A stretch of DNA of 64,000 nucleotides from Pseudomonas simiae (lineage in GTDB: Bacteria > Pseudomonadota > Gammaproteobacteria > Pseudomonadales > Pseudomonadaceae), in NCBI RefSeq assembly GCF_900111895.1, contig NZ_FOKB01000005.1, forward strand, positions 399,718 through 463,717. Reading direction: 5' to 3'. Of this stretch, positions 17,839-26,810 are shown one piece after another (position 1 is the first letter of the stretch; every line of letters starts with the position of its first letter). Below the pieces are notes generated by a model. That model was not told the origin of the DNA and searched no databases. It saw only the letters and a program-made list of their open reading frames with translations. The position numbers and the translations under genes are program-made.

Positions 17839-18321
17839 ATGGCCCGCAAAAATACCCTCTGCCTCTGGTACAACGGCACCGCCCTGGAGGCAGCAACCTT
17901 CTACGCCGAGACCTTCCCAGACAGCAGGGTCAACGCCGTGCACCTGGCCCCCGGCGATTACCCGTCGGGTAAACAGGGCGACGTATTGACCGTGGATTTT
18001 ACGGTGCTGGGCATCCCGTGCATCGGCCTTAACGGCGGCCCGATCTTTCCCCATACCGAGGCGTTTTCATTTCAGATTGCCACCGATGACCAGGCCGAGA
18101 CCGACCGTTACTGGAACGCCATCGTCGGCAACGGCGGCCAGGAAAGCGCCTGTGGCTGGTGCAAGGACAAGTGGGGCGTGTCGTGGCAGATCTCACCGCG
18201 CGTGTTGACGGACGCCGTGACCCACCCGGATCGAGCAACGGCCAAGCGCGCATTCGATGCGATGATGACCATGAAGAAGATCGACATCGCCGCGATTGAA
18301 GCGGCGGTGGCCGCGGGCTAA
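17839..18321 (+). CDS. VOC family protein, PhnB/3-demethylubiquinone-methyltransferase-like
   Basis: 160 residues. ARKNTLCLWYNGTALEAATFYAETFPDSRV and FTVLGIPCIGLNGGPIFPHTEAFSFQI are typical of the PhnB-like branch of VOC proteins, often misnamed 3-demethylubiquinone-9 3-methyltransferase. GWCKDKWGVSWQISP is the second conserved half. The chemistry is unknown. Its stop overlaps the stop of the convergent GDSL gene by 4 bp. Confidence 0.88.
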   Translation: MARKNTLCLWYNGTALEAATFYAETFPDSRVNAVHLAPGDYPSGKQGDVLTVDFTVLGIPCIGLNGGPIFPHTEAFSFQIATDDQAETDRYWNAIVGNGGQESACGWCKDKWGVSWQISPRVLTDAVTHPDRATAKRAFDAMMTMKKIDIAAIEAAVAAG

Positions 18322-19214
18322 GGCAACGCCTTGAGCATGGCCTTGGCCGCCAGGGCGTGGACCTCGCGGGTCGGGTGCCATTCGTCCCAATAGTAATGCG
18401 CATCGGCATTGGCACACACCGGTTTTACTTCCGGGTAGGTGGGCTGACACGGCGCGTCCAGGTCCGTGAACCCATTGGCTTGCGGATTGGCACGTAGCGC
18501 GTCGCTGAACGCCAAGTGGTCGAAGTAAGTGACCTTCGCCACGCCGATCTGCGCCAACACGGACGGTAATTTCTGCGCGAGCAATTGCTGGTACTTCTTT
18601 GCGTTGTCGACGTGGTTGCCCTGCACCACGGCGGGCACGTGGCTGAGGTCCGTAGTACCCACCACCATGACATGCCTGGCCCCCGCCGCCACCAGTTGCT
18701 CGGTGGCACTGCGGATGTTGGCCAGGCTCGATTCGCTCAGGGCTTCAATGCTTTCAGGATGGGAGAAGTCGGCCCATTCGAAAAAATCGTTGGCCGAGAT
18801 AAAGATGAAATACAGCGCCTTGGGGTCGGCCTTGTGGGACTTGGCGGCCTGCAAATGCTCGGCGACTTGGCCGAGCAAGCCTGTGTCCTGGGTTGGCATC
18901 ATCCACGTGTAGTAATTGCCGTGGCCGCTTTTGGCGCCGCCCACCGCGTAGTCGGTCAACGGTGTTGTCAATGCCTGGGCCAAACCTTCAACGGCGGTCG
19001 GGCCATTGCTCCAGCGTCCTTTCCAGTACAGTGGGCCGGGCAGTGCCTGGGCGTCTTTGACCTTTTGCGCGGTAAGCCGGGTGGTGAGCGCTTCGCCCGC
19101 GCCATTGTCGGAGTAGCTGTCGCCAAAGGCATACAGATGATCATAGGTCGAGGCGCCAAAGGCGGTCGAGACAGACAGGGTCAGCAAAGCGGCCAAACAC
19201 GCGCGTCGGATCAT
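18318..19214 (-). CDS. Secreted SGNH/GDSL hydrolase (esterase/lipase-like)
   Basis: 298 residues from the ATG at 19214 (GGGAGAA upstream). A signal peptide (ACLAALLTLSVSTAFG-A) is followed by block I, YAFGDSYSDNG, with the nucleophile Ser. FISANDFFEW is block III (Asn) and DEWHPTREVHALAA is block V with the Asp-His pair. It is a single-domain GDSL protein without an autotransporter barrel, so it is probably periplasmic or secreted. The substrate is unknown. Confidence 0.88.
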   Translation of the reverse strand: MIRRACLAALLTLSVSTAFGASTYDHLYAFGDSYSDNGAGEALTTRLTAQKVKDAQALPGPLYWKGRWSNGPTAVEGLAQALTTPLTDYAVGGAKSGHGNYYTWMMPTQDTGLLGQVAEHLQAAKSHKADPKALYFIFISANDFFEWADFSHPESIEALSESSLANIRSATEQLVAAGARHVMVVGTTDLSHVPAVVQGNHVDNAKKYQQLLAQKLPSVLAQIGVAKVTYFDHLAFSDALRANPQANGFTDLDAPCQPTYPEVKPVCANADAHYYWDEWHPTREVHALAAKAMLKALP

Positions 19215-19599
19215 CGAGGTTCTCCCGGAGTGTGTGGATAGACTACCGGCTGGTTGAAAGCACGGCCGCATAATTGCGACCCGCACATATCCGGCGACGG
19301 CTGCATAAACTCAAACGCGCCCCGTTGACACGCTTCGTAATATTCCATGAAGATGGGGGCCTTATTCAGGGTGTGTCATCCCATGTCTGCAACGTCTTCC
19401 GTCAACCTTTTCGCCATTGGCTCTCTTGCCAAGGCGCAAGGTTGCGTTGCGCACGCCCTCAAATCGAAGAAACAGTCGCTCATGTGACCGGGGCGCGCTG
19501 TCCCGTCAGATGAGCTGACAGGACATTGAGCCCGATTCGCACAATTCCCCTCTGCCCTTCTGACGGTGACTCCAGCGGTCAATCATCAGGAGAAAGTGC
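19215..19599. other. 385-bp intergenic region with a 34-codon ORF and a hairpin
   Basis: A + strand ATG at 19383 opens a 34-codon frame (MSATSSVNLFAIGSL...) ending at 19487, without a convincing ribosome site. At 19499-19525 an imperfect hairpin (TGTCCCGTCAG / CTGACAGGACA) lies upstream of the DapA-like gene. Neither can be assigned a role. Confidence 0.35.
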
Positions 19600-20463
19600 A
19601 TGTCATCGTTTCAAGGTATCTGGGTTCCCGTGGTCACGCCGTTCCATGACGGCGCCATCGACTTCACCGGCCTGCACCGTCTGGTTAGCCACTTGCTGGA
19701 GAAACACGTGGCCGGGATCATGGTGTGCACCACCACTGGGGAAGCGGCGGCGCTGAGTCGCCAGGAACAACTGGCGGTGCTCGATGCGGTGTTGCAATGG
19801 GTACCGGCGCACCGCGTGGTGATGGGTCTGGCGGGCTATAACCAGATTGAGCTGCTGCAGTTCCAGCGCGAAATCCTGCAACGCCCGGTGGCGGGGCTTT
19901 TGGTGCCAGCACCGAGTTACATCCGCCCGTCCCAAGCGGGTTTGGAGGCGTTCTTCCGCACCGTGGCCGATGCCTCCAGCGTGCCAATCATTCTCTACGA
20001 CATTCCTTACCGCACCGGCGCTACCTTCGAGCAAGCCACCTTGCTGAACATCGTCGCCCATGAACGCATCGTGGCGATCAAGGATTGTGGTGGCAACCTT
20101 GGCAACACCCTTGCACTGCTGGCCAGCGGTGATGTGGAGGTGTTGTGTGGTGAAGACGAGCAGATCTTCAACGCCTTGTGTCTGGGTGCGACCGGTGCCA
20201 TTGCGGCTTCGGCTCACCTGCAGACCGAGCAGTTCGTGGCGCTGTGCCAGTTGGTGCGGGACAATCAGCTGGCAGAGGCGCGAGCGACTTTTTTCGAGTT
20301 GCTGCCACTGATCAACACCATGTTCATGGAGCCCAACCCCGCACCGGTAAAAGCCGCGCTGGCCCTGCAAGGCTTGATCGGCAGCGAATTGCGTGCGCCG
20401 ATGCAAGCCGCCAGTACCGCCGTTGTCGCGCGCTTGCAGCAGGTACTGGACCCGACCCGCTAA
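19600..20463 (+). CDS. Dihydrodipicolinate synthase family aldolase
   Basis: 287 residues, a class I aldolase TIM barrel. It has the TTGE motif (45-48), Tyr133 in YDIPYRTG and the Schiff-base Lys161 in IVAIKDCGGN. It is probably a paralogue acting on 2-keto-acid-type substrates; whether it is the lysine-pathway DapA cannot be settled here, and no lysine or diaminopimelate genes are nearby. AGGAG precedes the ATG. A REP pair follows 85 bp after the stop. Confidence 0.85.
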   Translation: MSSFQGIWVPVVTPFHDGAIDFTGLHRLVSHLLEKHVAGIMVCTTTGEAAALSRQEQLAVLDAVLQWVPAHRVVMGLAGYNQIELLQFQREILQRPVAGLLVPAPSYIRPSQAGLEAFFRTVADASSVPIILYDIPYRTGATFEQATLLNIVAHERIVAIKDCGGNLGNTLALLASGDVEVLCGEDEQIFNALCLGATGAIAASAHLQTEQFVALCQLVRDNQLAEARATFFELLPLINTMFMEPNPAPVKAALALQGLIGSELRAPMQAASTAVVARLQQVLDPTR

Positions 20464-20548
20464 CGTGCCTGGCGGGTGTACGCAACGGCCCGTACGGGTG
20501 GACCTAGTCCAAGCCCTGGCAAAAATCTAACAGCAGAAACCGATCAAA

Positions 20549-20635
20549 TGTGGGAGCTGGCTTGCCTGCGATAGCATCACCGCGTTACATCTGAAACACC
20601 GAGGTGGCTGCATCGCAGGCAAGCCAGCTCCCACA
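20549..20635. repeat. REP pair (REPIN-like inverted repeat)
   Basis: Two 24-bp arms (20549-20572 and 20612-20635) are exact reverse complements, with the core GGGAGCTGGCTTGCCTGCGA. This is the Pseudomonas REP pattern arranged as a pair with a 39-bp spacer. It sits between the convergent DapA-like and OsmC-YcaO genes and may act as a transcript-end structure. Confidence 0.85.
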
Positions 20636-20645
20636 GGGATCAGCG

Positions 20646-22844
20646 TCAGGCTGAGGTGATGTTGGCGCGAGCCGAGTGCAGCTTCTTGTAACTCTCAATC
20701 AGGCGTTGGTGCCGGTCCAGCCCTTCCAGCTTCATGCTGGTCGGCGTCAAACCATAGAAGCGCACGTCGCCCTGCACCGAGCCAATCACCGCATCCATCC
20801 GCTCATTGCCAAACATGCGACGGAAGTTGGCTTCGTAATCCGCCAGTTCCAGGTCATCGTCCAGCTCCATCTCCAGCACCGCATTCATCGCCTGATAGAA
20901 CAGGCCACGTTCAGCCGTGTTGTCGTTGTACTGCAGGAACATCTCCACGCACTCCTTGGCCTCTTCATACTGCTGCAAAGCCAGGAAGATCAGCAGCTTC
21001 AGCTCCAGGATGGTCAGTTGGCCCCAGGCGGTGTTGTCATCGAACTCAATGCCGATCAGCGTGGTGATATCGGTGTAGTCGTCCAGTTCGCTCTCGATCA
21101 GGCGCTCGACCAACGCTTGCAGTTCTTCCTCGTTGAGGCGATGCAGGTTGAGAATGTCTTCGCGGAAAAACAGCGCTTTATTGGTGTTGTCCCAGATCAG
21201 ATCGTCCACCGGGTAGATTTCCGAGTAATCCGGCACCAGGATGCGGCACGCGGTGGCGCCGAGGTGTTCGTACACCGCCATATAGGACTCTTTACCCATG
21301 CCTTCCAGAATGCCGAATAAGGTCGCGGCCTCCTGGGCATTCGAGTCTTCGCCTGCGCCCGTGAAGTCCCACTCGACGAATTCGTAGTCCGACTGGGCGC
21401 TGAAGAAGCGCCACGACACCACGCCGCTGGAGTCGATGAAGTGCTCGACGAAGTTGTTCGGCTCGGTCACCGCCTGGCCTTCGAACGTCGGTTGCGGCAA
21501 GTCGTTCAGGCCTTCGAAACTGCGACCTTGCAACAGTTCGGTGAGGCTGCGTTCCAGCGCCACTTCCAGGCTCGGATGCGCGCCGAAGGAGGCGAACACG
21601 CCACCGGTGCGCGGGTTCATCAGGGTCACGCACATCACCGGGAACTCACCACCCAGGGACGCGTCTTTCACCAGTACCGGGAAGCCTTGGGCTTCGAGGC
21701 CCTGGATACCGGCGAGAATGCCTGGGTACTTGGCCAGCACCTCGGTCGGCACGTCTGGCAAGGCGAACTCGCCCTCGATGATTTCACGTTTCACCGCGCG
21801 CTCGAAGATCTCCGACAGGCACTGCACCTGGGCTTCGGCCAGGGTGTTGCCAGCGCTCATGCCGTTGCTCAGGTATAGGTTTTCGATCAGGTTGGACGGA
21901 AAGTACACCACCTCGCCGTCCGACTGGCGCACGAACGGCAGCGAAACGATGCCGCGCTCTTCGTTGCCGGAGTTGGTGTCGAACAAGTGCGAGCCGCGCA
22001 GCTCGCCCTCGCGGTTGTAGACCTTCAGGCAATAGGTGTCGAGGATTTCACTTGGCAGCTCGTCGTTGGGCCCCGGCTGGAACCAGCGCTCATCCGGGTA
22101 ATGCACGAATGGCGCATTCGCCAGTTCTTCACCCCAGAACTGATCGTTGTAGAAGAAGTTGCAGTTGAGCCGCTCGATGAACTCGCCCAGTGCCGACGCC
22201 AAGGCGCCCTCCTTGGTCGCGCCCTTGCCGTTGGTGAAGCACATCGGCGAATGCGCATCGCGGATATGCAGCGACCACACGTTGGGTACGATATTGCGCC
22301 ACGACGCGATTTCAATCTTCATGCCCAAGCCGGCGAGAATGCCGGACATGTTGGCAATGGTCTGCTCCAGCGGCAGGTCTTTGCCGGCGATGTAGGTGCC
22401 GCCCTCGGAGGTTGAGTTGGGCATCAACAAGGCCTGGGCGTCGGCGTCCAGGTTTTCGACTTCTTCGATGACAAACTCAGGCCCGGCCTGCACCACTTTC
22501 TTGACCGTGCAACGGTCGATGGAGCGCAGGATGCCTTGGCGGTCCTTGTCGGAGAGGTCCGCGGGCAACTCGACCTGGATCTTGAAGATCTGGTTATAGC
22601 GGTTTTCCGGGTCGACAATGTTGTTCTGCGACAGGCGAATATTCTCGGTGGGGATATTGCGCGTCTGGCAGTACAACTTCACGAAGTACGCCGCGCACAA
22701 CGCCGACGACGCCAGGAAGTAATCGAACGGCCCCGGTGCCGAGCCATCGCCTTTATAGCGGATGGGCTGGTCGGCAATCACCGTGAAGTCGTCGAACTTG
22801 GCTTCAAGTCGGAGGTTGTCGAGAAAGTTGACCTTGATTTCCAT
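20646..22844 (-). CDS. OsmC-YcaO fusion protein
   Basis: 732 residues. Residues 1 to about 140 are an OsmC-like thiol peroxidase-type domain (DQPIRYKGDGSAPGPFDYFLASSALCAAYFVKLYC, with two Cys regions). From about 150 the protein is YcaO-like: GKDLPLEQTIANMSGILAGLGMKIEIASW, NVWSLHIRD, CFTNGKGATKEGALASALGEFIERL. YcaO proteins bind ATP and activate backbone amides; E. coli YcaO is linked to RimO-dependent methylthiolation of ribosomal protein S12. The C-terminal 150 residues look helical, TPR-like. No RiPP precursor or partner gene is adjacent, so a housekeeping role is more likely than antibiotic synthesis. Confidence 0.9.
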   Translation of the reverse strand: MEIKVNFLDNLRLEAKFDDFTVIADQPIRYKGDGSAPGPFDYFLASSALCAAYFVKLYCQTRNIPTENIRLSQNNIVDPENRYNQIFKIQVELPADLSDKDRQGILRSIDRCTVKKVVQAGPEFVIEEVENLDADAQALLMPNSTSEGGTYIAGKDLPLEQTIANMSGILAGLGMKIEIASWRNIVPNVWSLHIRDAHSPMCFTNGKGATKEGALASALGEFIERLNCNFFYNDQFWGEELANAPFVHYPDERWFQPGPNDELPSEILDTYCLKVYNREGELRGSHLFDTNSGNEERGIVSLPFVRQSDGEVVYFPSNLIENLYLSNGMSAGNTLAEAQVQCLSEIFERAVKREIIEGEFALPDVPTEVLAKYPGILAGIQGLEAQGFPVLVKDASLGGEFPVMCVTLMNPRTGGVFASFGAHPSLEVALERSLTELLQGRSFEGLNDLPQPTFEGQAVTEPNNFVEHFIDSSGVVSWRFFSAQSDYEFVEWDFTGAGEDSNAQEAATLFGILEGMGKESYMAVYEHLGATACRILVPDYSEIYPVDDLIWDNTNKALFFREDILNLHRLNEEELQALVERLIESELDDYTDITTLIGIEFDDNTAWGQLTILELKLLIFLALQQYEEAKECVEMFLQYNDNTAERGLFYQAMNAVLEMELDDDLELADYEANFRRMFGNERMDAVIGSVQGDVRFYGLTPTSMKLEGLDRHQRLIESYKKLHSARANITSA

Positions 22845-23006
22845 GGGGGCACACCAGAATAACGGCTAAACAAAAATGGCCGCCATTATGAGGGGTTTCA
22901 TCGGGAAGTTTCAGGCTTTTGACCAGTGGCTGGCGAATTGACCAATGTGAATTAACCTTTTCGCAGATGGCGCCGATGGACTGAGTGCAACCATGGAGTA
23001 GTCGGA
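22845..23006. promoter_or_regulatory. Divergent promoter region, osmC-ycaO / aer
   Basis: This 162-bp spacer between divergent starts must carry both promoters. No strong palindrome is evident. Confidence 0.35.
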
Positions 23007-24572
23007 ATGCGCAATAACCAGCCCGTAACACAGCGTGAGATTTCCCTCGCGCCTTCGCAAAAACTCATTTCCGCCACAGATGTCCGAGGTGTCATCACTT
23101 ACTGCAACGACGCCTTTGTCGATATCAGCGGCTTTGAACGTGCGGATCTGATTGGGGCACCGCAAAACATCGTCCGTCACCCGGATGTGCCCCCCGCCGT
23201 GTTTGCGCACATGTGGGGCGCGCTCAAACAGGGCCTGCCCTGGATGGGTATCGTCAAGAACCGCTCGAAAAACGGCGACCATTATTGGGTCAATGCCTAC
23301 GTCACGCCCATCTTCGACGGCAGCAAGGTCGTCGGTTTCGAGTCCGTGCGGGTCAAGCCCACGGCCGATGAGATCCGCCGGGCCCAGGCCCTGTACCGAC
23401 GCATAAGCCAGGGCAAACCGGGTGTTCCTCGCCAGGACGCCTGGCTGCCGGCCGCTATCAATTGTGTCCCGTATGTGGCAACTGGGCTTACCGGCAGCCT
23501 CGCCGGCATGTTCCTCAGTGCGCCCGTCGCCATCGCTGTGGCCGTTGCCGTCGCAGTACCGGTGGGCGTGCTCTGTTCGCGTTGGCGTCAAGGCAGCACG
23601 TTGCGGCTGTTGCACGGCGTGGAGCCGTCGACCTCGGATGCCTTGATCGCGCAGATGTACAGCGACGCACGTGGGCCTCAGGCACGCCTCGAAACGGCGT
23701 TCCTCAGCCAGAACGCGCGCCTGAAGACCTGCCTCACCCGCTTGCAGGACAGCGCCGAGCAACTGAGTGCCCTGGCCGGGCAATCCGATCAGTTGGCCTC
23801 CGCCAGCTCCAAAGGCCTGGACCGTCAGCGCGTTGAAACCGAACAGGTCTCGGCCGCCGTCAACCAGATGGCGGCCACCACCCAGGAAGTCGCCAGCCAC
23901 GTGCAACGCACCGCCGACGCCACCCAGCAGGCCAACGTCTTGACGGGCCGCGGTCGTGAAGTGGCAAGGGATACCCGTGAGGCGATCGAGCGTTTGTCTG
24001 CGGTGGTCAGCGAAACCGGCGTCACCGTGGCGCAACTGGCCAAGGACAGTAACGAAATCGGCAGCGTGGTGGACGTGATCAAAGGCATTGCCGACCAGAC
24101 CAACCTGCTGGCCCTCAACGCCGCCATCGAAGCCGCACGGGCCGGCGAGCAAGGCCGTGGTTTTGCCGTGGTGGCTGACGAAGTGCGCCAACTGGCGCAG
24201 CGCACGTCGCAGTCCACCACCCAGATCCACGGGTTGATCACCCAGCTGCAGGCGTCCTCCAACAACGCCGTGCAAAGCATGGAAAACGGTCAACGCCAGG
24301 CCCAGGAAGGTGTGGCCTGGGTGCTTGAGGCGGACCAGGCGCTGGTGGGCATCAGCGAAGCCGTGTCGCATATCACCGACATGACCACCCAGATCGCCGC
24401 TGCCACCGAGGAACAGAGCGCCGTCGCCGAGGAAATCAGCCGCAACATCACCACCATCGCCGAACTGGCCGACCAGACCTCGCTACAAGCCCATCAATCC
24501 ACTGACCTGAGCAAGGAGCTGACGAACACCGCGTCCACCCAATACGCATTGGTCGAGCGCTTCAACCGCTGA
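23007..24572 (+). CDS. aer: Aer-type aerotaxis/energy-taxis receptor with PAS domain
   Basis: 521 residues, the usual length of pseudomonad Aer. MRNNQPVTQREI and ITYCNDAFVDISGF followed by PQNIVRHPDVPPAVFAHMW and GLPWMGIVKNRSKNGDHYWVNAYVTP form the FAD-binding PAS domain (about 15-130). A hydrophobic hairpin (about 150-190) anchors it to the membrane without a periplasmic domain. The signalling domain carries IADQTNLLALNAAIEAARAGEQGRGFAVVADEVRQLAQRT. It senses redox or electron-transport state and feeds CheA/CheW. The gene is followed by a long hairpin at 24591-24628. Confidence 0.9.
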   Translation: MRNNQPVTQREISLAPSQKLISATDVRGVITYCNDAFVDISGFERADLIGAPQNIVRHPDVPPAVFAHMWGALKQGLPWMGIVKNRSKNGDHYWVNAYVTPIFDGSKVVGFESVRVKPTADEIRRAQALYRRISQGKPGVPRQDAWLPAAINCVPYVATGLTGSLAGMFLSAPVAIAVAVAVAVPVGVLCSRWRQGSTLRLLHGVEPSTSDALIAQMYSDARGPQARLETAFLSQNARLKTCLTRLQDSAEQLSALAGQSDQLASASSKGLDRQRVETEQVSAAVNQMAATTQEVASHVQRTADATQQANVLTGRGREVARDTREAIERLSAVVSETGVTVAQLAKDSNEIGSVVDVIKGIADQTNLLALNAAIEAARAGEQGRGFAVVADEVRQLAQRTSQSTTQIHGLITQLQASSNNAVQSMENGQRQAQEGVAWVLEADQALVGISEAVSHITDMTTQIAAATEEQSAVAEEISRNITTIAELADQTSLQAHQSTDLSKELTNTASTQYALVERFNR

Positions 24573-24590
24573 GCCTGCACTGAACGTGTC

Positions 24591-24628
24591 GTGGCAAGCG
24601 CGCTTCCTGGGGTGAGCGCGTTTGCCAC
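24591..24628. terminator. Long hairpin after aer
   Basis: A 14-bp stem, GTGGCAAGCGCGCT / AGCGCGTTTGCCAC with one G-U pair and a 10-nt loop, starts 19 bp after the aer stop. No clear U-tract follows. It may be a terminator or a single REP-like element. Confidence 0.6.
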
Positions 24629-24699
24629 AAGAAAATCGCGAACCACACGATAATGGCGATATGCTTGGGCACCACCTCCACCCAGCACGAAGCCCGACC

Positions 24700-25320
24700 A
24701 TGTCCATCACGGATAACCTCCTCGCCTTCACCTTCGCCGCCACACTGCTGACGCTCACACCCGGTCTCGACACCGCTCTGGTGCTCAGGACCGCCACGGT
24801 CGAAGGCAAGCGCCAGGCGCTGCAAGCCATGCTGGGGATCAACGCCGGTTGTCTGCTGTGGGGCGCGGCGGTTGCGTTTGGCCTGGGGGCGTTGGTTGCG
24901 GTGTCGGAAGTCGCCTTCAACCTGCTCAAGTACTGCGGCGCCGCGTACCTGGCCTGGTTGGGCTTGAACATGTTGCTGCGTCCCCGTCGCTCATTGACCA
25001 ACGCCGGGGCGGATGCCAAGCCCGCGGGCAACTGGTTGATCAAGGGCATGCTGGGCAACGTGCTCAACCCCAAGGTGGGGATTTTCTACGTGTCGTTCCT
25101 GCCGCAGTTCATCCCCCAGGGCCAACCGTTGATCCTCTGGACATTCGGTCTGGTCAGCATCCATGTGCTGCTCGGGCTGACCTGGTCACTGGTATTGATC
25201 GGTGCTACGCAACCACTGTCCGGTTTCCTGCGCCGTGAAAAAGTCATTCAGTGGATGGACCGCACCACCGGCATGATCTTTGTGTTGTTCGCTGCGCGGC
25301 TGGCGTTCAGCAAGCGCTGA
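24700..25320 (+). CDS. LysE family translocator
   Basis: 206 residues from the ATG at 24700; a longer frame from 24622 runs through the aer hairpin and is rejected. TLLTLTPGLDTALVLRTATVEGKRQA is the LysE/RhtB signature, with TPGLDT in place of the common PGP, and GNVLNPKVGIFYVSFLPQF is the second block. Six membrane segments are expected. It is a probable amino-acid or metabolite exporter and a paralogue of the gene at 15814. Confidence 0.86.
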   Translation: MSITDNLLAFTFAATLLTLTPGLDTALVLRTATVEGKRQALQAMLGINAGCLLWGAAVAFGLGALVAVSEVAFNLLKYCGAAYLAWLGLNMLLRPRRSLTNAGADAKPAGNWLIKGMLGNVLNPKVGIFYVSFLPQFIPQGQPLILWTFGLVSIHVLLGLTWSLVLIGATQPLSGFLRREKVIQWMDRTTGMIFVLFAARLAFSKR

Positions 25321-25380
25321 TTCGGAACCCACCCAGCCGGCGGCTCCAGTGGCAAATACGTGCACGAGTTGCGTCCGCGA

Positions 25381-26037
25381 TTAGCCCAGGCGTATTGAAA
25401 GTTCGATGTCATCGGCAAACGCCACGGACAGGTAGCCGTTCTCCGGTGCGCGTACATGGGCCAGGTATTCAGGGCAGTAATCGGTGTTATCCGCCACCAC
25501 CAGTGCGCCGGGGCGCAGATGGCTTTCCACCAGGCCGAGCACGTCGCCATACAGCGTCTTGGCGCCGTCCAGCAACAGCAGGTCTACGCTGTCCGGCAGG
25601 TCGCTGGCCAGGGTGACCAGCGCGTCGCCTTCGCGGATATGAATCAGGTCACTCACGCCGCCTTCGATGAAATGCTCGCGCGCCAGGGCGATCTTCGAAG
25701 CTTCGAATTCGCTGCCGATCAGCACACCACCACCGTTGTCACGCAACGCAGCAGCCAGGTGCAACGTGGACAGGCCAAACGAGGTACCAAACTCGACAAT
25801 CGCCCGCGCCTTACTGCTGCGCGCCAGCATGTAGAGCAGTTTGCCGGTGTCCCGCGACACTGGTAGCCACAGGTCCTTGAGCATCGAATACAGCGCCACA
25901 TATTCGGTCTTGCTGTGCATCAGCCGCTCGCGCTCATCCTTCGACAGCGTGTTCAGCACTGGGCTGGTAGCGGCGCCGGCTTGGGTATACAACCGTTCGA
26001 TCAGGGGCGCCAAAGGCGCAGTGGACAGGCTCGACAT
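25381..26037 (-). CDS. SAM-dependent O-methyltransferase-like protein
   Basis: 218 residues from the ATG at 26037. IVEFGTSFGLSTLHLAAAL is motif I of class I methyltransferases, GSEFEASKIALAREHF binds the SAM ribose and VDLLLLDGAKTLY is motif II/III. The layout resembles the COMT-like group. It diverges from a TetR gene with a perfect operator between them, so its expression is probably induced by a small molecule, perhaps its own substrate. Confidence 0.82.
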   Translation of the reverse strand: MSSLSTAPLAPLIERLYTQAGAATSPVLNTLSKDERERLMHSKTEYVALYSMLKDLWLPVSRDTGKLLYMLARSSKARAIVEFGTSFGLSTLHLAAALRDNGGGVLIGSEFEASKIALAREHFIEGGVSDLIHIREGDALVTLASDLPDSVDLLLLDGAKTLYGDVLGLVESHLRPGALVVADNTDYCPEYLAHVRAPENGYLSVAFADDIELSIRLG

Positions 26038-26065
26038 AATTGATTTCCGTAGAGTTGGGACTAAG

Positions 26066-26085
26066 ATGCGACTAATTCGTCGCAT
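26066..26085. promoter_or_regulatory. TetR-type operator
   Basis: A perfect inverted repeat, ATGCGAC-N6-GTCGCAT, lies in the spacer between the divergent methyltransferase and TetR genes, 29 bp before the methyltransferase ATG and 64 bp before the TetR ATG. Further half-sites (ATGCGA, TTCGCAT) occur at 26093 and 26119. The arrangement fits control of both genes. Confidence 0.72.
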
Positions 26086-26148
26086 TAAAAGTATGCGAGT
26101 GATTTATCGCGTCCGCTATTCGCATTAGCCCTGCCTCCGGAACCCTGT

Positions 26149-26781
26149 ATGACCACCCGCCAGACCCCGCGTATTTCCACGCGCAAACAGCCACAACAGG
26201 CACGCTCTACCGAGTTGGTGGCGGCAATTCTCGAAGCGGCTATTCAGGTTTTGGCCAAGGAAGGTGCCACCCGTTTCACCACCGCACGGGTCGCGGAGAA
26301 GGCTGGCGTGAGTGTGGGTTCGGTTTACCAGTATTTTCCGAACAAGGCGGCAATTCTGTTCAGGTTGCAGAGTGACGAGTGGCAGCAAACCACCCAGATG
26401 CTGCGCGGCATCCTGGCGCAACATGCTGAGGCACCGCTGCATCGCCTGCGCACACTGGTGCATGCCTTCATCAGATCAGAATGCGAAGAGGCCCCGATGC
26501 GCGTCGCGCTGAATGACGCGGCGCCGCTCTATCGCGATGCCCCGGAAGCCCTGGAAGTGCGCGCAGCGGGGCAGCAGATATTCGAGGCGTTCATGTTGGA
26601 GTTATTGCCCGAGGTGACCGAGCCAACCCGCACACTGGCCTGCGATCTGATCCTGACCACGCTCAGTTCGGTCGGCAAGGATTTCTCCGGCAGTCCACGC
26701 ACACCTGAAGAAATCGCTGTTTACGCCGATGGCATGGCTGATATGTTTCGTGCCTATGTGAGCGCGCTCAACTATTCCTGA
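26149..26781 (+). CDS. TetR family transcriptional regulator
   Basis: 210 residues. The N-terminal HTH contains LVAAILEAAIQVLAKEGATRFTTARVAEKAGVSVGSVYQYFPNKAAIL, a near-canonical TetR segment. The C-terminal helical ligand domain is divergent, as usual. It starts 111 bp from the divergent O-methyltransferase and shares the ATGCGAC operator. The ligand is unknown. Confidence 0.92.
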   Translation: MTTRQTPRISTRKQPQQARSTELVAAILEAAIQVLAKEGATRFTTARVAEKAGVSVGSVYQYFPNKAAILFRLQSDEWQQTTQMLRGILAQHAEAPLHRLRTLVHAFIRSECEEAPMRVALNDAAPLYRDAPEALEVRAAGQQIFEAFMLELLPEVTEPTRTLACDLILTTLSSVGKDFSGSPRTPEEIAVYADGMADMFRAYVSALNYS

Positions 26782-26810
26782 AGCGCCGATACCCCAGCAA
26801 CGGACTGCAC

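Noticed and set aside
19383..19487. 34-codon ORF before the DapA-like gene
   Set aside because: No convincing ribosome site, no hydrophobic segment and no coupling. Kept only as a note on the spacer.
20646..22844. YcaO-based natural-product cluster
   Set aside because: No precursor peptide, dehydrogenase, protease or exporter is near. The neighbours are aer and a DapA-like aldolase, and the OsmC fusion is a stand-alone architecture.
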